Source: Choanephora cucurbitarum
Lineage: Eukaryota; Mucoromycota; Mucoromycetes; Mucorales; Choanephoraceae
Direction: 5' to 3'
Length of the DNA stretch: 64,000 nucleotides
Assembly (NCBI GenBank): GCA_025331435.1
Contig: JAIWNI010000066.1
Span: 92,030 to 156,029, forward strand
The notes beneath the pieces were generated by a model that was not told the origin of the DNA, ran no database searches, and saw only the letters and a list, made by a program, of their open reading frames with translations. Every line of letters begins with the position of its first letter. Within the stretch, counting starts at the first letter, position 1. A program made the translations under genes and the position numbers. Below, piece by piece: positions 24,577 through 35,599 of this stretch.

Positions 24577-25289
24577 GAGCTAAACTTTCTCACAAATGGT
24601 CATTCATATGTAACCCTTCAGAAGTTTCTGAAAAGAAGAAGAAGAGAGGTCCTCACTTCAAGACACTTTCTTTGAAATATGTCCTGGCCGTTTACACGAA
24701 CAACAAGGAAGCCAGACACAACACTGTTATGGGATCCACGTCCTTGACATCTCTAACGCAACCCTTCTTAGAGACTTATCTGTCTGAATTATAAGACAGG
24801 CGAAAGAGAAAACATCATGCATGACTCTATCAACAACATTGCATACAGACATATGTAGTTGTCTTTAAAAAAAAAATCAACGACTGAGACCAGCTAATAC
24901 GGCCAGAGGTTTCTTTGAATGAGTCGTATTGTCATATAGACCACTATGTGTAAAAAAAAAGAAAACCTGGGCAGCAACTGAAGCCACTATTAATGGGAAG
25001 AAACAAAGGTCCAATGCTGACGATCTTTGCTGTCGATACAAGACAGGTTATCGTGGCAACTTTGACAAGGACAAATTTACCAGTCTATCTGAGAAGCTCT
25101 GAGTGTCCTTGCAATTGAACCTGTCTACGCAACGTACCTGATAGCATAAAAATAGAGGCACGCTATCACGATTACCCTCCCCCACCCTATTCTTGTAAAC
25201 TACAACCAGTTGAAAAGGTATGGGGGGATAACAAAGAACAAGTCCGCGTTCAATGGCAAGGCAAAGGAAACTGCTGTCGTTTTGAAGAA

Positions 25290-25891
25290 ACAGATGAAGA
25301 AGAAGACGCGTCCGTATTAGCAGGCTCGAAGGCACCTCTATTAAATTTAGAAACAGTGCGATGAAATAACTAATCGAGTGTGAATAGAGAAAGGCAAGCG
25401 ACGTTGCCGAGAGCACTTGCTCCAAGTCTCGCTCTCGTACCAAGTCTGTGGGTATTGCTCTTTTCCTGTCTTTGCTCCCCCCCTCTCAACAATGAGTTGA
25501 AGTTGTCTGAGAAAGCAAGTTAGACATGTAAAAGACAAGAACACGAACACTCATTTTCTTATACTATAGTGGATGATAGACAATATGAATGTGTCTGCTG
25601 AATTGATGATGATAAAGAACAAGTGCATTTCAAAGCACTACAACGACGAAAAAATGAAACCAATCGAATGCCTGTAAGTGAAAAGAAAGAAGCAAGCAAA
25701 ACAAGAACCCTAGCTTATTTTAACTATCTTGCATGTATGTCCATAGTGCCTCGGGAAGTATTTTTTTCTTCTCCAAAAGAAAATCAAGCTCGATTACTTC
25801 GTTCATGAAACATGCTGATCATACTAGACTGACGAAGTACATCAATTTCAAAAAGAATCAGTACAAGCCCCCAGCCTTAGTTGACGCGTAG
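25290..25891 (+). pseudogene. cassette gene A, decayed copy
   Basis: Homologous to the intact-looking gene at 45057-45672. Conserved blocks are an acidic N-terminus (ETDEEEDASVLAGSK), WMIDNMNVSAELMMIKNK, and the last exon with FMKHADHTRLTKYINFKK, ending PPALVDA and a stop at 25891. Compared with the other copy, the first intron donor has changed from GT to GC (after AGSK), the second donor is GCAAGT instead of GTAAGT, and one base is missing in the exon before it (CAATGAGTTG against CAATGAAGTTG). Splicing and frame are therefore probably lost. Function unknown. Confidence 0.65.
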
Positions 25892-26006
25892 CTTTTGAAG
25901 TTGAAATAAGTAGTGTATAAAAACCACCCCCTCTTTTTCTCTATTTTTTTTTCTCTTTTGCTGACTGTTCTTTTGCTTTTCTACTTAGGTATGTCAAGAA
26001 GAAAAT

Positions 26007-26870
26007 ATGGAGGCATCAAGAACTACTTGGGTATCACTGCTTAGCTCAGAAGAAGCTAAGAACAGCAGTGAATTATTGTTGGTTGACTTTGTCTTATTCT
26101 CGCTGTAAGTAAAAACACAAAAGGTATGCAAATAGTCTCATTTATCTTCCTTTTATACAATATGTAGTGTACCTAAGCATGAAACTTGGGGAACCAAGAG
26201 TGCTGCTGAAGACACTTTCGTCAAGAATCAGTTGGCCGATGTCCTGGACATCGTGCTTGGCCAAGATGAAGAGGAAGTATATCAATAAGAATGGTGCAAC
26301 AAGCAGCTCTCGAGTTGTGTGTTGAAGCCCGATTACACGCTGTTTTTGAGGACAAGGATGCTAATCCAGTAGAAGTCTTTGTTGTTGAAGTCAAGGCTCC
26401 TGGACGCAATAAAAATAGTAATGACTTCATCAAGCTGGGCTTCACATTGAAGCTCATGCTTGATGCACTTGTCAAGCGTGACATGAATTCGCCACATGTG
26501 GTTGGATTGCTTGTTGATGGTATGTTAGACAAACAAGATATATATATATATATATATGTTATACTAAACATATGTTTTAGGCTATGATTGCTATTTATAT
26601 ATGATGATGATCAACCATGAAGCAATCTACGAGCTTGTGGAGTTGGAGGTCTTTGCGCTTCCCAAAAGCGCTAATGAGCTGCCTTTGCTGAAAGACCTTT
26701 TTGAGGCCATTTTCAGAGTGAAGGTAGTTTATCTCTGAAAAAATTCCTTTATATCTCTTTTTGACTAATGATACTTTTAGGCTTTCGTTTCGAAAGTCTT
26801 CGAGGAGTTCGAATCACTTGATGACAGCGAGTCTGGTTTGGTGCCCCTTTGCCGCTTTACGGCCAAATAA
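26007..26870 (+). pseudogene. cassette gene B, copy 1 (uncharacterised family, possible nuclease-like fold)
   Basis: Exon 1 (26007-26104) starts MEASRTTWVSLLSSEEAKN. Exon 2 begins at 26168 and reads VPKHETWGTKSAAEDTFVK to a stop at 26286. The next frame opens at 26291 (MVQQAALELCVEARLHAVF), so about one base is missing or extra between them. The second part holds VEVFVVEVKAPGR, preceded by FEDKDANP, and continues through introns after LLVDG (phase 1) and FRVK (phase 0) to a stop at 26870. The D...ExK spacing is reminiscent of PD-(D/E)XK nucleases, an inference only. The same frame break is present in the second copy, so it predates the duplication or its last conversion. Related to the gene at 56100-57076. 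Confidence 0.7.
26539..26558. repeat. (AT)10 microsatellite inside the gene B intron
   Basis: The same number of AT units is found at the matching place of the other arm (about 44391-44410). Equal length of such an unstable repeat supports very recent identity of the two arms. Confidence 0.85.
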
Positions 26871-26923
26871 GCGCCGTTTTTCTCTTGTCTGTACTATCAT
26901 ATATTTCTGCTTTGTCTAGCTTT

Positions 26924-27244
26924 CTAAAAGAGTCTTTGTAAAGAAATAAAATATAAAGAATGATCACCTTTTTGTTTCTTTGTTGTTGTTTTTTTTGGCA
27001 ACAAACTGAATTGAAATGTCAATGCGAGCCATGGCTCTTTTCGATAGAAGAGTTTCACTTTTTGGTATCCAAATATTCCATAAAGCTTCTTTAGCACCTG
27101 AGGCTTTCTGCTGTATTGATCAGCTCTTAGCTGATTCAGAGTCAAGCAAAGAAGACCCTTAAAATACGATAAATCACTCGCTTTAAACATTCCTGCATCT
27201 TTTGCATGATCTCTGTTGCCTGTAGTTTCAGCTCTCTTCAGCAC
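26924..27244 (-). CDS. cassette ORF C, copy 1, uncharacterised
   Basis: Minus-strand frame facing gene B, with about 50 bases between the two stops. It encodes about 106 residues, with AGMFKASDLSYFKGLLC, RADQYSRKPQVLKKLYGIFG and KEPWLALTFQFSLLPKK. The other arm has the same protein with few changes but a longer open N-terminus (CSVCILNEDWTQHTRNRK); here that part differs at several bases. The preserved frame suggests coding function in the recent past. No known domain is recognised; it could be the 3' exon of a longer element gene. Confidence 0.5.
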   Translation of the reverse strand: MLKRAETTGNRDHAKDAGMFKASDLSYFKGLLCLTLNQLRADQYSRKPQVLKKLYGIFGYQKVKLFYRKEPWLALTFQFSLLPKKTTTKKQKGDHSLYFISLQRLF

Positions 27245-27335
27245 CTTGTGGGTAGTCTTACGATTACTGGTATGTTGTGTCCAGTCTTTGTTTAGTATAC
27301 AGACACTACATTTTCTTCTTTGATCAAGTGCTTTT

Positions 27336-28393
27336 TTCCCCTAATATTTTATTATAAATAAGAGAGAGAAAGAGATGATGCGTTCCATCTATGCATCAAA
27401 TATTCAAGAGTAATGTACTATCATTATCATTGCTATCATTAGAGTCAGCTTTTTTTTTAGGTGTTATTGACTCTTGTTCTCTTGATATGCATCGCTTTGA
27501 TATCGTGCACAACAGGTTGGAAGTTAACTTTTTGTAAAGAAGTCCGAAAGACATTCCTGTTTGTCGTCAAAAGGGAAAGAACATATTATACGAGTAGCTA
27601 CGTTCATTAAGTCGAAAGAAGAGACTTAAACTAGTAAGCGTAGTGTGTGGACTGGGCAGAAGAAACCTAAACCTCAAGGATTTTATAATCCGTACCTTCC
27701 TCTCTTTATGCATGCTCTTCAGCCAACAAACATGTACTTGAAACGAGTGAGGATGTCTTTGCCCAACCACATTTTCTGGTCTCACTACTGAAATCGTCGA
27801 CTCCTTTTCGCTCTTAGATATTGAATGTCCATGTTCCCTTTTGTGTTTTTGCCTTTTTTGATCGCGCTCTTCTTTATCCATGGTTCAGCACATAATCCAT
27901 CAAAGTGTGCATTCTTCAACTGTTTGAGAGATATTCTTGTGATTGAACCGTTCTCTTATTGCTTCTCTGGACTGTTCATCTGCTGCAATAAATACTTGCC
28001 GTAATCGTTTCTTTCCTCAGAATTTCAAAAAAAAAACAAGACGGATATGGTCCAATGCACAGGCCACGCCAAGTCATACTCTCAGACAGAGAGCTCTTCC
28101 CTGAAAGAGTTACAAAGAAGATGATTTCTGCACCAGAAAAAGCAACCATTTGAAACTTGATCCTAGCCTGCATAAAAATCATGATGGAATTGATTTTGAT
28201 ACTAAAAATCCTTTCTTTTTGGAAAAAAAAACTAATCGAAATTCATGCTAAAAAAAGAATTCTTACGCGATAATTATATCATACGACTTTACCCTTTTAA
28301 ACCCTTGATTCTCTTAATTAAGAAAAGTAAGTTGACAGTGTGGCTTTCTATTTTTTTTTATTTTCTTTCAACATATTTCTCTCTTTTAAAATC
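27336..28393. other. intergenic with a short Lys/Glu-rich frame, no supported gene
   Basis: A minus-strand frame at 27567-27881 starts MDKEERDQKRQKHKREHGHS but soon turns into low-complexity sequence. A shorter one at 27976-28182 has no landmarks. Neither has convincing exon structure. The last 50 bases are T-rich leader of the next gene. Confidence 0.45.
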
Positions 28394-30046
28394 ATGTCAA
28401 AAAGCTTAAGAAAAAAGGTTGTCAAGCAGCAGAGTAGACTTGCTGCATTAGATTTGTTGGGTACACCAACAACATCTGAGGTTGAATCAGACGGAGACTC
28501 AGAAACCTCTTCTGTCCTTGGTGATTCTGTTCTGCCTGATGTAGATGAATCTGTGTTAGAGGATGATATAAGACATTGTGTGAATGAACTGGGTGAAAAG
28601 AGAGCAAGGTAAATTGATGATTGTGTTGATTTTCCTTTTGACTTATTTTTTTTTTGTGATTAGCTCAAGAGAAGCCGCCTTAACTAACCTATCTAAACTC
28701 ATGCGACATTATTACTGTGGCTCCTTTTTTGACAACAATCCGTCAGCACAAGAAGCTCTTTTGCAATTACTCGTTCGATTAGTACGTAAGCCAGGCACAA
28801 CAGAAGAAGCAGTCTTGGCTGCAAGGGCTATTGGCTTGGCTTTTGTCAATGCAGGTGAACAGTCGGATAGTGAACAAGAATCGTTGTATGCCATGGTCCT
28901 TCCTTATCTTAAACAAGTCATTAAGGATTCAAATCAAGTTGAATTGAAATGTCAAGTAAGTAAGAATTTTGGAGATTAGAGAATCAGGTAATGAACAATT
29001 GAGGTAGGCTATTGATACCTTGGCCACCATGACATTTGCTGCAGCCTCTACATCAAGCACAAAGGGAGCATTGGACTATCTCTATAAAATTCTGATTTCA
29101 AATGCTTCTCAAATACAACCTGACGAATCAGAGTTATCAACCAATGATCTTCTATTGGTCATGGAAGCCACTTTACGTGCTTATGGTCTACTGTATGCTT
29201 CTGTATTTGGTCAAGGTAGACATAGTATAGATGATGCTTGGGATGAATGGCAATCGTATGTATTGGTTTGAGGGCATTTCAAAAAAAAAATTAACTGAAT
29301 AGATTCACTTTTGATATAGTGCCATGCCTGCCCATTTAGATTTATTGGAATCAAAATCAAAAGATGTGCGTGTAGCAGCTGGAGAAAATGTAGCTCTTAT
29401 GTATGAATGTTCGCATGCACCTAAAAACAATGTAAATCATATATCTCCTTTTTTTTTAAAAAAAAACACACACACACTAAGTCTAACTGTGTCTATAGGG
29501 ACAGTCAGAAGAAACAGAGGAAGAAGAAAAAGAGGATATGTCAGAGTATGAAGAACTAGATGATTTGATTGATATCTTACAACGTCTAGCAAATGAAAGT
29601 AGTCGTCGCGTCAACAAACAAGATCGAAAAGAACAAAAGAGTGCATTTCGTGATATCCTTAAGAGTGTTCAAACAGGCCATCGACCCAAAGAACGTCTCA
29701 AGTTAGGAAGACAACGCTTTGTATTCCGTGGTTGGGGTAAAAGGAAAAAAAAAGCGCCAAGTTTTATATAGAGATGAATTAATTCTATTTCAAGTATATA
29801 GCTCAAATTATCGAATTACATGCATTTAGATCTATCCTTGGTGCAGGCTTGGCCAATCATTTTGAGAGTAATGGTCTTGTTCAAGGTGTCTTTGACAACA
29901 GTGTAGATGACGATGATTCAGATGGATTTGATTTTAGTAATGTAGATAGTGGTGTAGAAGATATTCCAGAGAGTGAATTAGGTACATTGGAATCTACCAA
30001 GAGCATGAACCGTTCAAAACATGCAAAGAAGTATAAAGATTATTAA
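28394..30046 (+). CDS. interferon-related developmental regulator (IFRD) family protein
   Basis: Six or more exons. The acidic, Ser-rich N-terminus (MSKSLRKKVVKQQSRLAALD, then SDGDSETSS) leads into the armadillo-like repeat region: SSREAALTNLSKLMRHYYCG, EEAVLAARAIGLAFV, DTLATMTFAAASTSSTKG and MPAHLDLLESKSKDVRVAAG. The C-terminal IFRD signature is FRDILKSVQTGHRPKERLKL then RFVFRGW, joined over an intron ending TATATAG to AQIIELHAFRSILGAGLANH. About 440 residues. IFRD1/TIS7 proteins in animals act as transcriptional co-regulators and ribosome-state sensors; the fungal role is not defined by the sequence. The run-on reading after RGWG is an intron. Confidence 0.88.
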
Positions 30047-30107
30047 AGAGAAAAGCTTTAATAAAAAAAGAGAGTGTGTATACAGCATTATATTGAGATA
30101 TCTAATT

Positions 30108-30688
30108 TTAAACAAGGTGAACTACACTGATCGTTAATAATGTAATAACAAGAGCATATGGCACAAAAGGGGTCATTCGATAAGCAAAAGAAGATGAGTT
30201 GGTTGTACTTGAAGAAGGTGCACTAGCAGAGGCTGTGCGTTGAACAGTGGGACTAGGGAGAGCACTAGAAGATTGAACACTGGTAGAGGCAGAGGGTAAT
30301 AAAGAACTAGAAGTGGCGGGTACAGCAGCACAAATGCCTGCAGCAACTCCACTTTGAACTGAAGCTTCTGCAGCATAAGTTGGACAGAGATCATAGCATT
30401 GACGGATCAGGTTCTAATGATCTATAGCTTAAGAAAAGGCAATCATCCTACACATACCTTTACTTACCTGAGCATTACATTGACATGCGTAATCTACTGG
30501 ACCACATGTCTTGAGTGCTGTTTCTTGAATTGATTTACATCCTTGAAAGCTATCCTTGTTCATTAGTTACACACAATTTTTAATAAAAAGTTCACGATTT
30601 ACTTTGCTTCAGCAGCACAGTCAGCAGCATGGACAGTAAAGACAGCGACAACAACGACAACAAAACTAATGATCCAAACAGTATGCAT
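30108..30688 (-). CDS. GPI-anchored, cysteine-rich (CFEM-like) surface protein
   Basis: Three exons. A signal peptide (MHTVWIISFVVVVVAVFTVH) is followed by a mature part with eight Cys in the order C, C, C, C-x-C, C, C, C (ADC, QGCK, KTCG, YACQC, RQCYDLC, GICA). A Ser/Thr/Ala-rich stalk and a C-terminal hydrophobic tail (VPYALVITLLTISVVHLV) with no cytoplasmic residues follow, typical of a GPI attachment signal. Eight cysteines and a CxC pair fit the CFEM group, which in fungi includes haem-binding and cell-wall proteins. The spacing was not checked against the profile. The protein runs from 30688 through the two introns to the TAA at 30108. Confidence 0.75.
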
Positions 30689-30950
30689 CTTATTTAGAAA
30701 GAAATAAAAAAGTTGAAAGAAAAAAAAAAGAAGCGGCTTTCTTTGTTAAATACTATTTCTCACCTCCTATCGTTCAAGTTACCCCGATACCTCCTTTTTT
30801 CTACAGAGTTTATGAAATGCACAAATAAGACAGCAACAAACATTACCTCTTATTTTCTCTCTTTACCCCCCTTTTTTCTCCTCTGTTTATCTATGATAAA
30901 AGGAAACACTGCAAGGAGAAACAACACTCAAAAGTATATGCTTATTTTTA

Positions 30951-32245
30951 TTACTTTGATTCAAGATTCACAGACTCAAACTCTTTCAAATAATCTACTG
31001 AATGGGCTGCCCAAGCTATACAATAATGCGCAGACAACAAACGCCATTCTTCAAGCTCATCTAACATTTCTAATTTGGCAATTCTAATGATCCATTATGT
31101 TAAGTTAGCATCATACACTAGTTTTCTTTCTTTTCTCGTTACCTTGCTATCTCTGAGGGGTCCAAATAAGAATCATGAATCTTGTTAATATCGACTGCTT
31201 TAGCACTTTGCCAACCAAGTTCCTTGAAACGATTCTCTTGGTGAACTAAATCAGGAAAAGCATGGATTCCTTTCAAATCAATATCTCGACTTTTCAAATT
31301 ACGAATCATCATTTGACCAAAGGCATCATTTGGCTTGATCTGTTCATAGAGACCAAACATGGCATTCTTCATTGTCTTGGTAATCCACTGTAATATGCAA
31401 TTAGAATCTTCTGGAGGTAAATAGATAAAGACACATTCGGATAGAAATAGAGTGGGTAACCTATGCATATTTGTTGTCAATCAAAAGAAAATAAAAGCAG
31501 GTCTCTTTTTTTTTTAATCTAACTCACTCTGTATCAAGACCTGATGCTATCAGTCGTTGTGAGACTTCAGGCCATTCTCTTAGATCGCCACCAATTAAAC
31601 AATATTGATCACTCTTCAGATCCATACCACCACGCTCTAGACTAACTGATCCTTCTAATAGGGCACTGAGTTCTTTACGTCTTTTGATTGTCATTGCTTT
31701 CTTCATGGTGATTTCTGGAAAATCAACTTCAAAATATCGACTGAGATGATGTGATAATGGTTCACCCTGATGACGAAGATGACCAGCCTTAAAATACATC
31801 ATGAAGAGTTAAACTATGTAAAATAAGAGAGAAAGATAGGCTTACCTTAATGTTAAAGTATCTTGTATCAAATCCTGCTCCTAAAGCAACAATCTGCTTC
31901 TTAACCGGTCCAGCTAGACTAAGAAATTGTGATAGGATAGAATCAAGTGCAAGACATCGGATAAAGGTGCCTTAGTAAAGAGAGAGAGTGAATAACGATG
32001 AGTAGGCTGTTTGTTTGTATCCCTTACCTCGGTTGATGATAGGAGAACGTCGGACTGGTTTCTTGACAAACAGATGAACAAAAGGATCTTGAATGTAGTT
32101 CAAGGAAACTGCAGACCTGTCTTGTGCTTTAGTTTTTGTTGTGTCGCACTAGATCGTTTGATGCTTACATTCGGCTTATAGTAGCATCATCATTTGTGCC
32201 TCTGACAATGTCATCGTTTGTCTGCATATTACACATGCGTTGCAT
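30951..32245 (-). CDS. PPM1: leucine carboxyl methyltransferase 1 (PP2A C-subunit methylation)
   Basis: Transfers a methyl group from S-adenosylmethionine to the C-terminal Leu of protein phosphatase 2A, which steers its holoenzyme assembly. Seen: the RGTNDDATISR start region; PIINRGTFIRCLALDSILSQ; the SAM-binding glycine loop KKQIVALGAGFDTRYF; YFEVDFPEITMKKA; LIGGDLREWPEV; and LFLSECVFIYLPPEDSN, the active-site segment. The last exon (EMLDELEEWRLLSAHYCIAW) ends at 30951. Start at 32245 taken as the first ATG of the exon. About 340 residues, normal for the family. Introns are short and canonical. Confidence 0.93.
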
Positions 32246-32343
32246 ACTTGAATAAAAAAAAAGAACTATTTAAATCCAGTAATCAATGAAAAAAAAAGAA
32301 AGGACAACTAGGGGTAGATCTTTCTCTTTTTTTATGATCAACC

Positions 32344-33447
32344 ATGTTCTTGAGAAACTGTTCAACATTAAGAGGTGTCTGTAAGCAGTTTCGATCTTAT
32401 GCTACATTTGAGCAAGGTGATTTCTGTATGTTGCGTCAACTCAAGACCAACAAAAAGATGTTTGTTGGGCCTTTAGAAGAAGCAGGTGAGCGAGGTCTTC
32501 GAGGTGGTAAAATAACACACGCTGACATCATTGGAAAAAAGCCGAGATCTGTCATTAACACACAAGACGGTAAGTTCTTTGGCAACTGAAAAAAAAAGTG
32601 TGTTGAGAATGGACACTCATGATCTACAAGACAGTTATAAATATATGGTTCATTTTCCTACACTTGAAGAGTAAGACCTTATAATACACAAACCCACACC
32701 ATTTGTTCTAATTTTTTTTTAATGAGCTTAGATATGTCACACATGTTCCGAGAGCATGTACGCCTATCTACCCCAAAGATGCTGCTACTATTGTAAGTGA
32801 GATAACAGAGTATCTTGCTCAATAACTCAACATGACTCTTGTATAAGGTACAATTGTTGGATTTAGAACCAGGACATCGTGTATTAGAAGCAGGCACTGG
32901 TAATGGATCTTTGACTTTATATATGGCTAGAGCTATTTTTGATGGTACAGATGGCACTAGTCAGCTTGATACATTTGATATTCGTGAAGCACACTCAAAC
33001 ACAGCCAAGAAGCACATTGAACGATATGCCCGTGGAAAGTACAGTAGGATGGTTCAATGTCATATAGGAGCAGTGGCTGATCAATTGCCCATGTTGACTG
33101 AGCCCAATGAGCAATACGATGCCATTGCACTCGACATGCCAGAGCCCAACGATCAAATCCCTCGCCTCTTGCCTTATCTGAAGAATGATCGATTTATCGT
33201 ATGCTACCTGCCCAATATGACACAAGTCCTCTCTCTGGCTGAACAAATCATTGACTTGCCATTGGTGATGGAAGCCTGTATTGAGGCAGAATGGAAAGAA
33301 TGGGAAGTGCGAGCTACACATATCCGAAGTCGATTGGTAGATGGTGATGGGAAACCAGATGCATGGGTATGTAGACCAAAGAACTTTGATGTCAAAGGTC
33401 ACACTGCTTTCCTTGTCAAGTTAAGAAAATCAGGTGCTATCTTATAA
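32344..33447 (+). CDS. tRNA (adenine-58-N1) methyltransferase catalytic subunit type, probably mitochondrial
   Basis: The basic, aromatic leader MFLRNCSTLRGVCKQFRSYA suggests mitochondrial import. Four exons join: an N-terminal beta domain (GDFCMLRQLKTNKKMFVGPL, GGKITHADIIGK), then YVTHVPRACTPIYPKDAATI, then the Rossmann fold with SAM motif I LEAGTGNGSLTLYMARAI, TFDIREAHSNTAKKHI, and ALDMPEPNDQIPRLLPYLK. The C-terminus HTAFLVKLRK closes the domain. This is the TRM61/TrmI family. The cytosolic enzyme needs a Trm6 partner, whereas bacterial TrmI and mitochondrial TRMT61B work alone. The leader points to the latter group, but a cytosolic enzyme is possible. Starts only about 100 bases from PPM1, which is divergent. 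Confidence 0.87.
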
Positions 33448-33562
33448 ACAAATAAAACTATGATTTCAATCTGTGTCCCAACCGTTTCTGGAAAATATAA
33501 AAAAAGAGACTATTTTCTCTCACTACTCTTTCTTTCTTTTCCTTTTTTTTTCATGTTTTATT

Positions 33563-33810
33563 ATGCCACCTATTCAACATCTCAGTAAAAGCACATTCAA
33601 TTCAGATTTGCCTATCGATGAATGCGATGCCTCTTATTCGTCTGTCAGAAAGGTCCCTTCTGTGCCTGTCACAGATCATTCACAACGCACAGGCAAATTA
33701 GTGTCCTATATCTCTTCTATGGTAATTTGATTGATTTCAAGCAGAAATAGCATTTTAATTGACTTGTGTCTATTTAGCAACATCAAAAAATGAATCAAAG
33801 AAATCGATAA
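33563..33810 (+). CDS. small uncharacterised protein, 63 residues, two exons
   Basis: Exon 1 (33563-33721) encodes MPPIQHLSKSTFNSDLPIDE and ends ISSM. A canonical intron (GTAATT...TTTAG) leads to a second exon of ten codons ending at TAA 33810. A CT-rich leader like that of other genes here precedes it. An earlier ATG at 33553 gives only a short frame. No domain is recognised. The Tc1 remnant begins 60 bases downstream, so the gene's own 3' part may have been cut off by that insertion. Confidence 0.5.
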
Positions 33811-33869
33811 CAATTTGTTAAGAATGATGTACATTGCATAACATCTTTATCCTTTATTACTTAATAAAA

Positions 33870-34288
33870 ATGACTCGAACAAAGCACCTTACAGAAGAAA
33901 CAAAGGCTACTATTATGTCTATGTACAAAAAAAAAGATGAAAGCCAAGGATATAGCTGAAATAGTGGGCAATAACATCAATACTGTGTATTTAGTTATAA
34001 GAAGGGGCAAAATGAGGGGAACTATTGATTGTCCCAAAGGCACCGGTAGAAACCCAGTAATAAGCGAGATGTCGAATAGAGGTGGAAAGGAATAGAAGAG
34101 CAACTTTACAGGAGTTGGTCGATGCTATCCCTGGTTCTCCTTGTGTGAACACTATCAGGAAGGCTTTGCACCAAATGGGGTACAGATACCGTGTAGCTAT
34201 AAAAAACCCATTCTTAAACGATGACCATATGAAAAGGCGGCTAGAATTTGCTCGGAAAAAACACTATAACAATCATATCTTGGTTTAA
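33870..34288 (+). pseudogene. Tc1/mariner (IS630-like) transposase, N-terminal DNA-binding half, broken
   Basis: Translating with two frameshifts gives a paired-type helix-turn-helix region: MTRTKHLTEETKATIMSMY, then KAKDIAEIVGNNINTVYLVI, then RRATLQELVDAIPGSPCVNT, NTIRKALHQMGYRYRVAIK and the FLNDDHMKRRLEFARKKH that precedes the catalytic domain in this family. The frame stops at 34288 and the DDE domain is absent. Breaks lie near a run of A (about 33930) and near 34070. Inserted between a small gene and ferritin. Confidence 0.8.
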
Positions 34289-34414
34289 AATAAAAAAAAA
34301 GTTACACACGCCTATCATGCTGATTTAAAAAAGCCTGAATTCTCACTCTTTTGTTATTGTTTTTCATCTTTTTTCTTACACTAAACCCCCACCCCCTCCT
34401 CTCTATAAAAAGAA

Positions 34415-35135
34415 ATGGTTACTACTTCATTAGCAAGACAAAACTTTCAAGAAGTGACTGAAAATGCAGTTAACCAACAGATCCAAATGCATCAAATGGC
34501 ACAGCACACTTATTTGGCTGCTTCAGCCTATTTTAATCACTGCGAAGCAGCTTTACCTGTAAGGAAAACGATTGTTATTTTCAGGGATACAAAAAAACTA
34601 AATTTGACCATCAGGGCTTTACCAAATTCTTCCATGAACGAGCTGAATATGAAGGCAAGGCAGCTGAACATTTGATTGATTATCTTATCACTCGAGGTGG
34701 TATTTGTCATATCAGTGCTCTTCCTCAACCATTAGTAAGTTTTTCTTCTTTGGTAACGCGTAGTCATTTTAGCTTATTTTTCATTCCTTTTAGAATGATT
34801 GGAAATCAGCTCTTAATGCTTTAGAGACTTGTATCTCACTTGAAAAGGATGTGAACAAGTCATTGTTGAATTTGACTATCATTGCCTATAACGAATCAGA
34901 CGCCCATTTGAAACACTTTTTAAAGTAAGACAGCCTTTTTTTTTTAGGGGGGATACGTTTGTTTGATCACAGAGACTTAATTTCAAACTCTAGGGCTGGT
35001 CATTTGAAGGCCAAGGTTTATACAATCGAAAATGTTGTCAAGGGACATACTCAACTTGAGCGTGTTGGCGGAGAAGGCTTAGGCTTGCATATGTTGGATC
35101 AAAATTTATACAAGCACGAAAAATTTGTTGTTTAA
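34415..35135 (+). CDS. ferritin family protein with altered ferroxidase site
   Basis: Four exons (34415-34558, 34615-34734, 34794-34924, 34994-35135) give 178 residues. The eukaryotic ferritin four-helix pattern is clear: LARQNFQEVTENAVNQQIQM, TYLAASAYFNH, GFTKFFHERAEYEGKAAEHL, DWKSALNALETCISLEKDV, then DAHLKHFLKAGHLKAKVYTI. Ferritin stores iron in a 24-subunit cage. Aligned by eye to the animal H chain, Tyr34, Glu62 and Glu107 are kept. Glu27 is His, Glu61 is Tyr, His65 is Ala and Gln141 is Lys, so the di-iron site looks incomplete. The first intron is 56 nt; an earlier AG would add nine residues and spoil the alignment. A cytosolic form is likely, as no leader is seen. Confidence 0.9.
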
Positions 35136-35599
35136 AAAAAAAAGATTCTGCCTTTTTTTTCGAGATTCTGGAAGCTTATTTTAATATCAGCACCCACTCT
35201 ATAAAAACGCGTTTTGTCTACTTTAGTATCAAACAAGCATTAAAAAAAAAGAAAGTCTTACTATCTTACCGATCTTCAGAATACTTTTTCAAACAAAGCT
35301 ACCCTGTAAAGGGCTCAGAGACCACTATCAAATTCCGGCAGAGACGCTTATTTATGCAGATCTCTTCATTTTGTCTTATTTGTTTTTTTTCGAGCTGAAC
35401 TTTTTGCTGATAATGATAGGTTATCTACTATATGATGAGTTCTGATTGTTTTGACATGTAGCACATAGATCTTGATGACGAAGTGACTTGCGGGGTTTTG
35501 ATGCAGCCACAAACAACTCGAAATGACGGCATAAATTATAAGGTTTTCTTTTTTTCTTTCTTTCTTTCTCTTTTATTTAAAAAAAAATCTTATAGAAGG

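Larger units (their letters stand above)
25270..27335 (+). repeat. left arm of a ~2 kb inverted duplication (cassette copy 1)
   Basis: The reverse complement of this segment matches about 43612-45640. The central part appears identical, including a (AT)10 microsatellite and the protein-coding parts of gene B. The outer ~250 bases at the 25.3 kb side and the ~60 bases at the 27.3 kb side differ at many positions. It carries three ORFs: gene A (decayed here), gene B and the oppositely oriented ORF C. No terminal inverted repeats or target duplications were found at the edges. Confidence 0.92.

Noticed and set aside
34559..34584. A 26-nt intron in the ferritin gene
   Set aside because: Splicing at the first AG would add nine residues in the middle of the ferritin helix turn. 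The next AG (34614) gives a normal 56-nt intron and restores the family sequence ALPGFTKFF.
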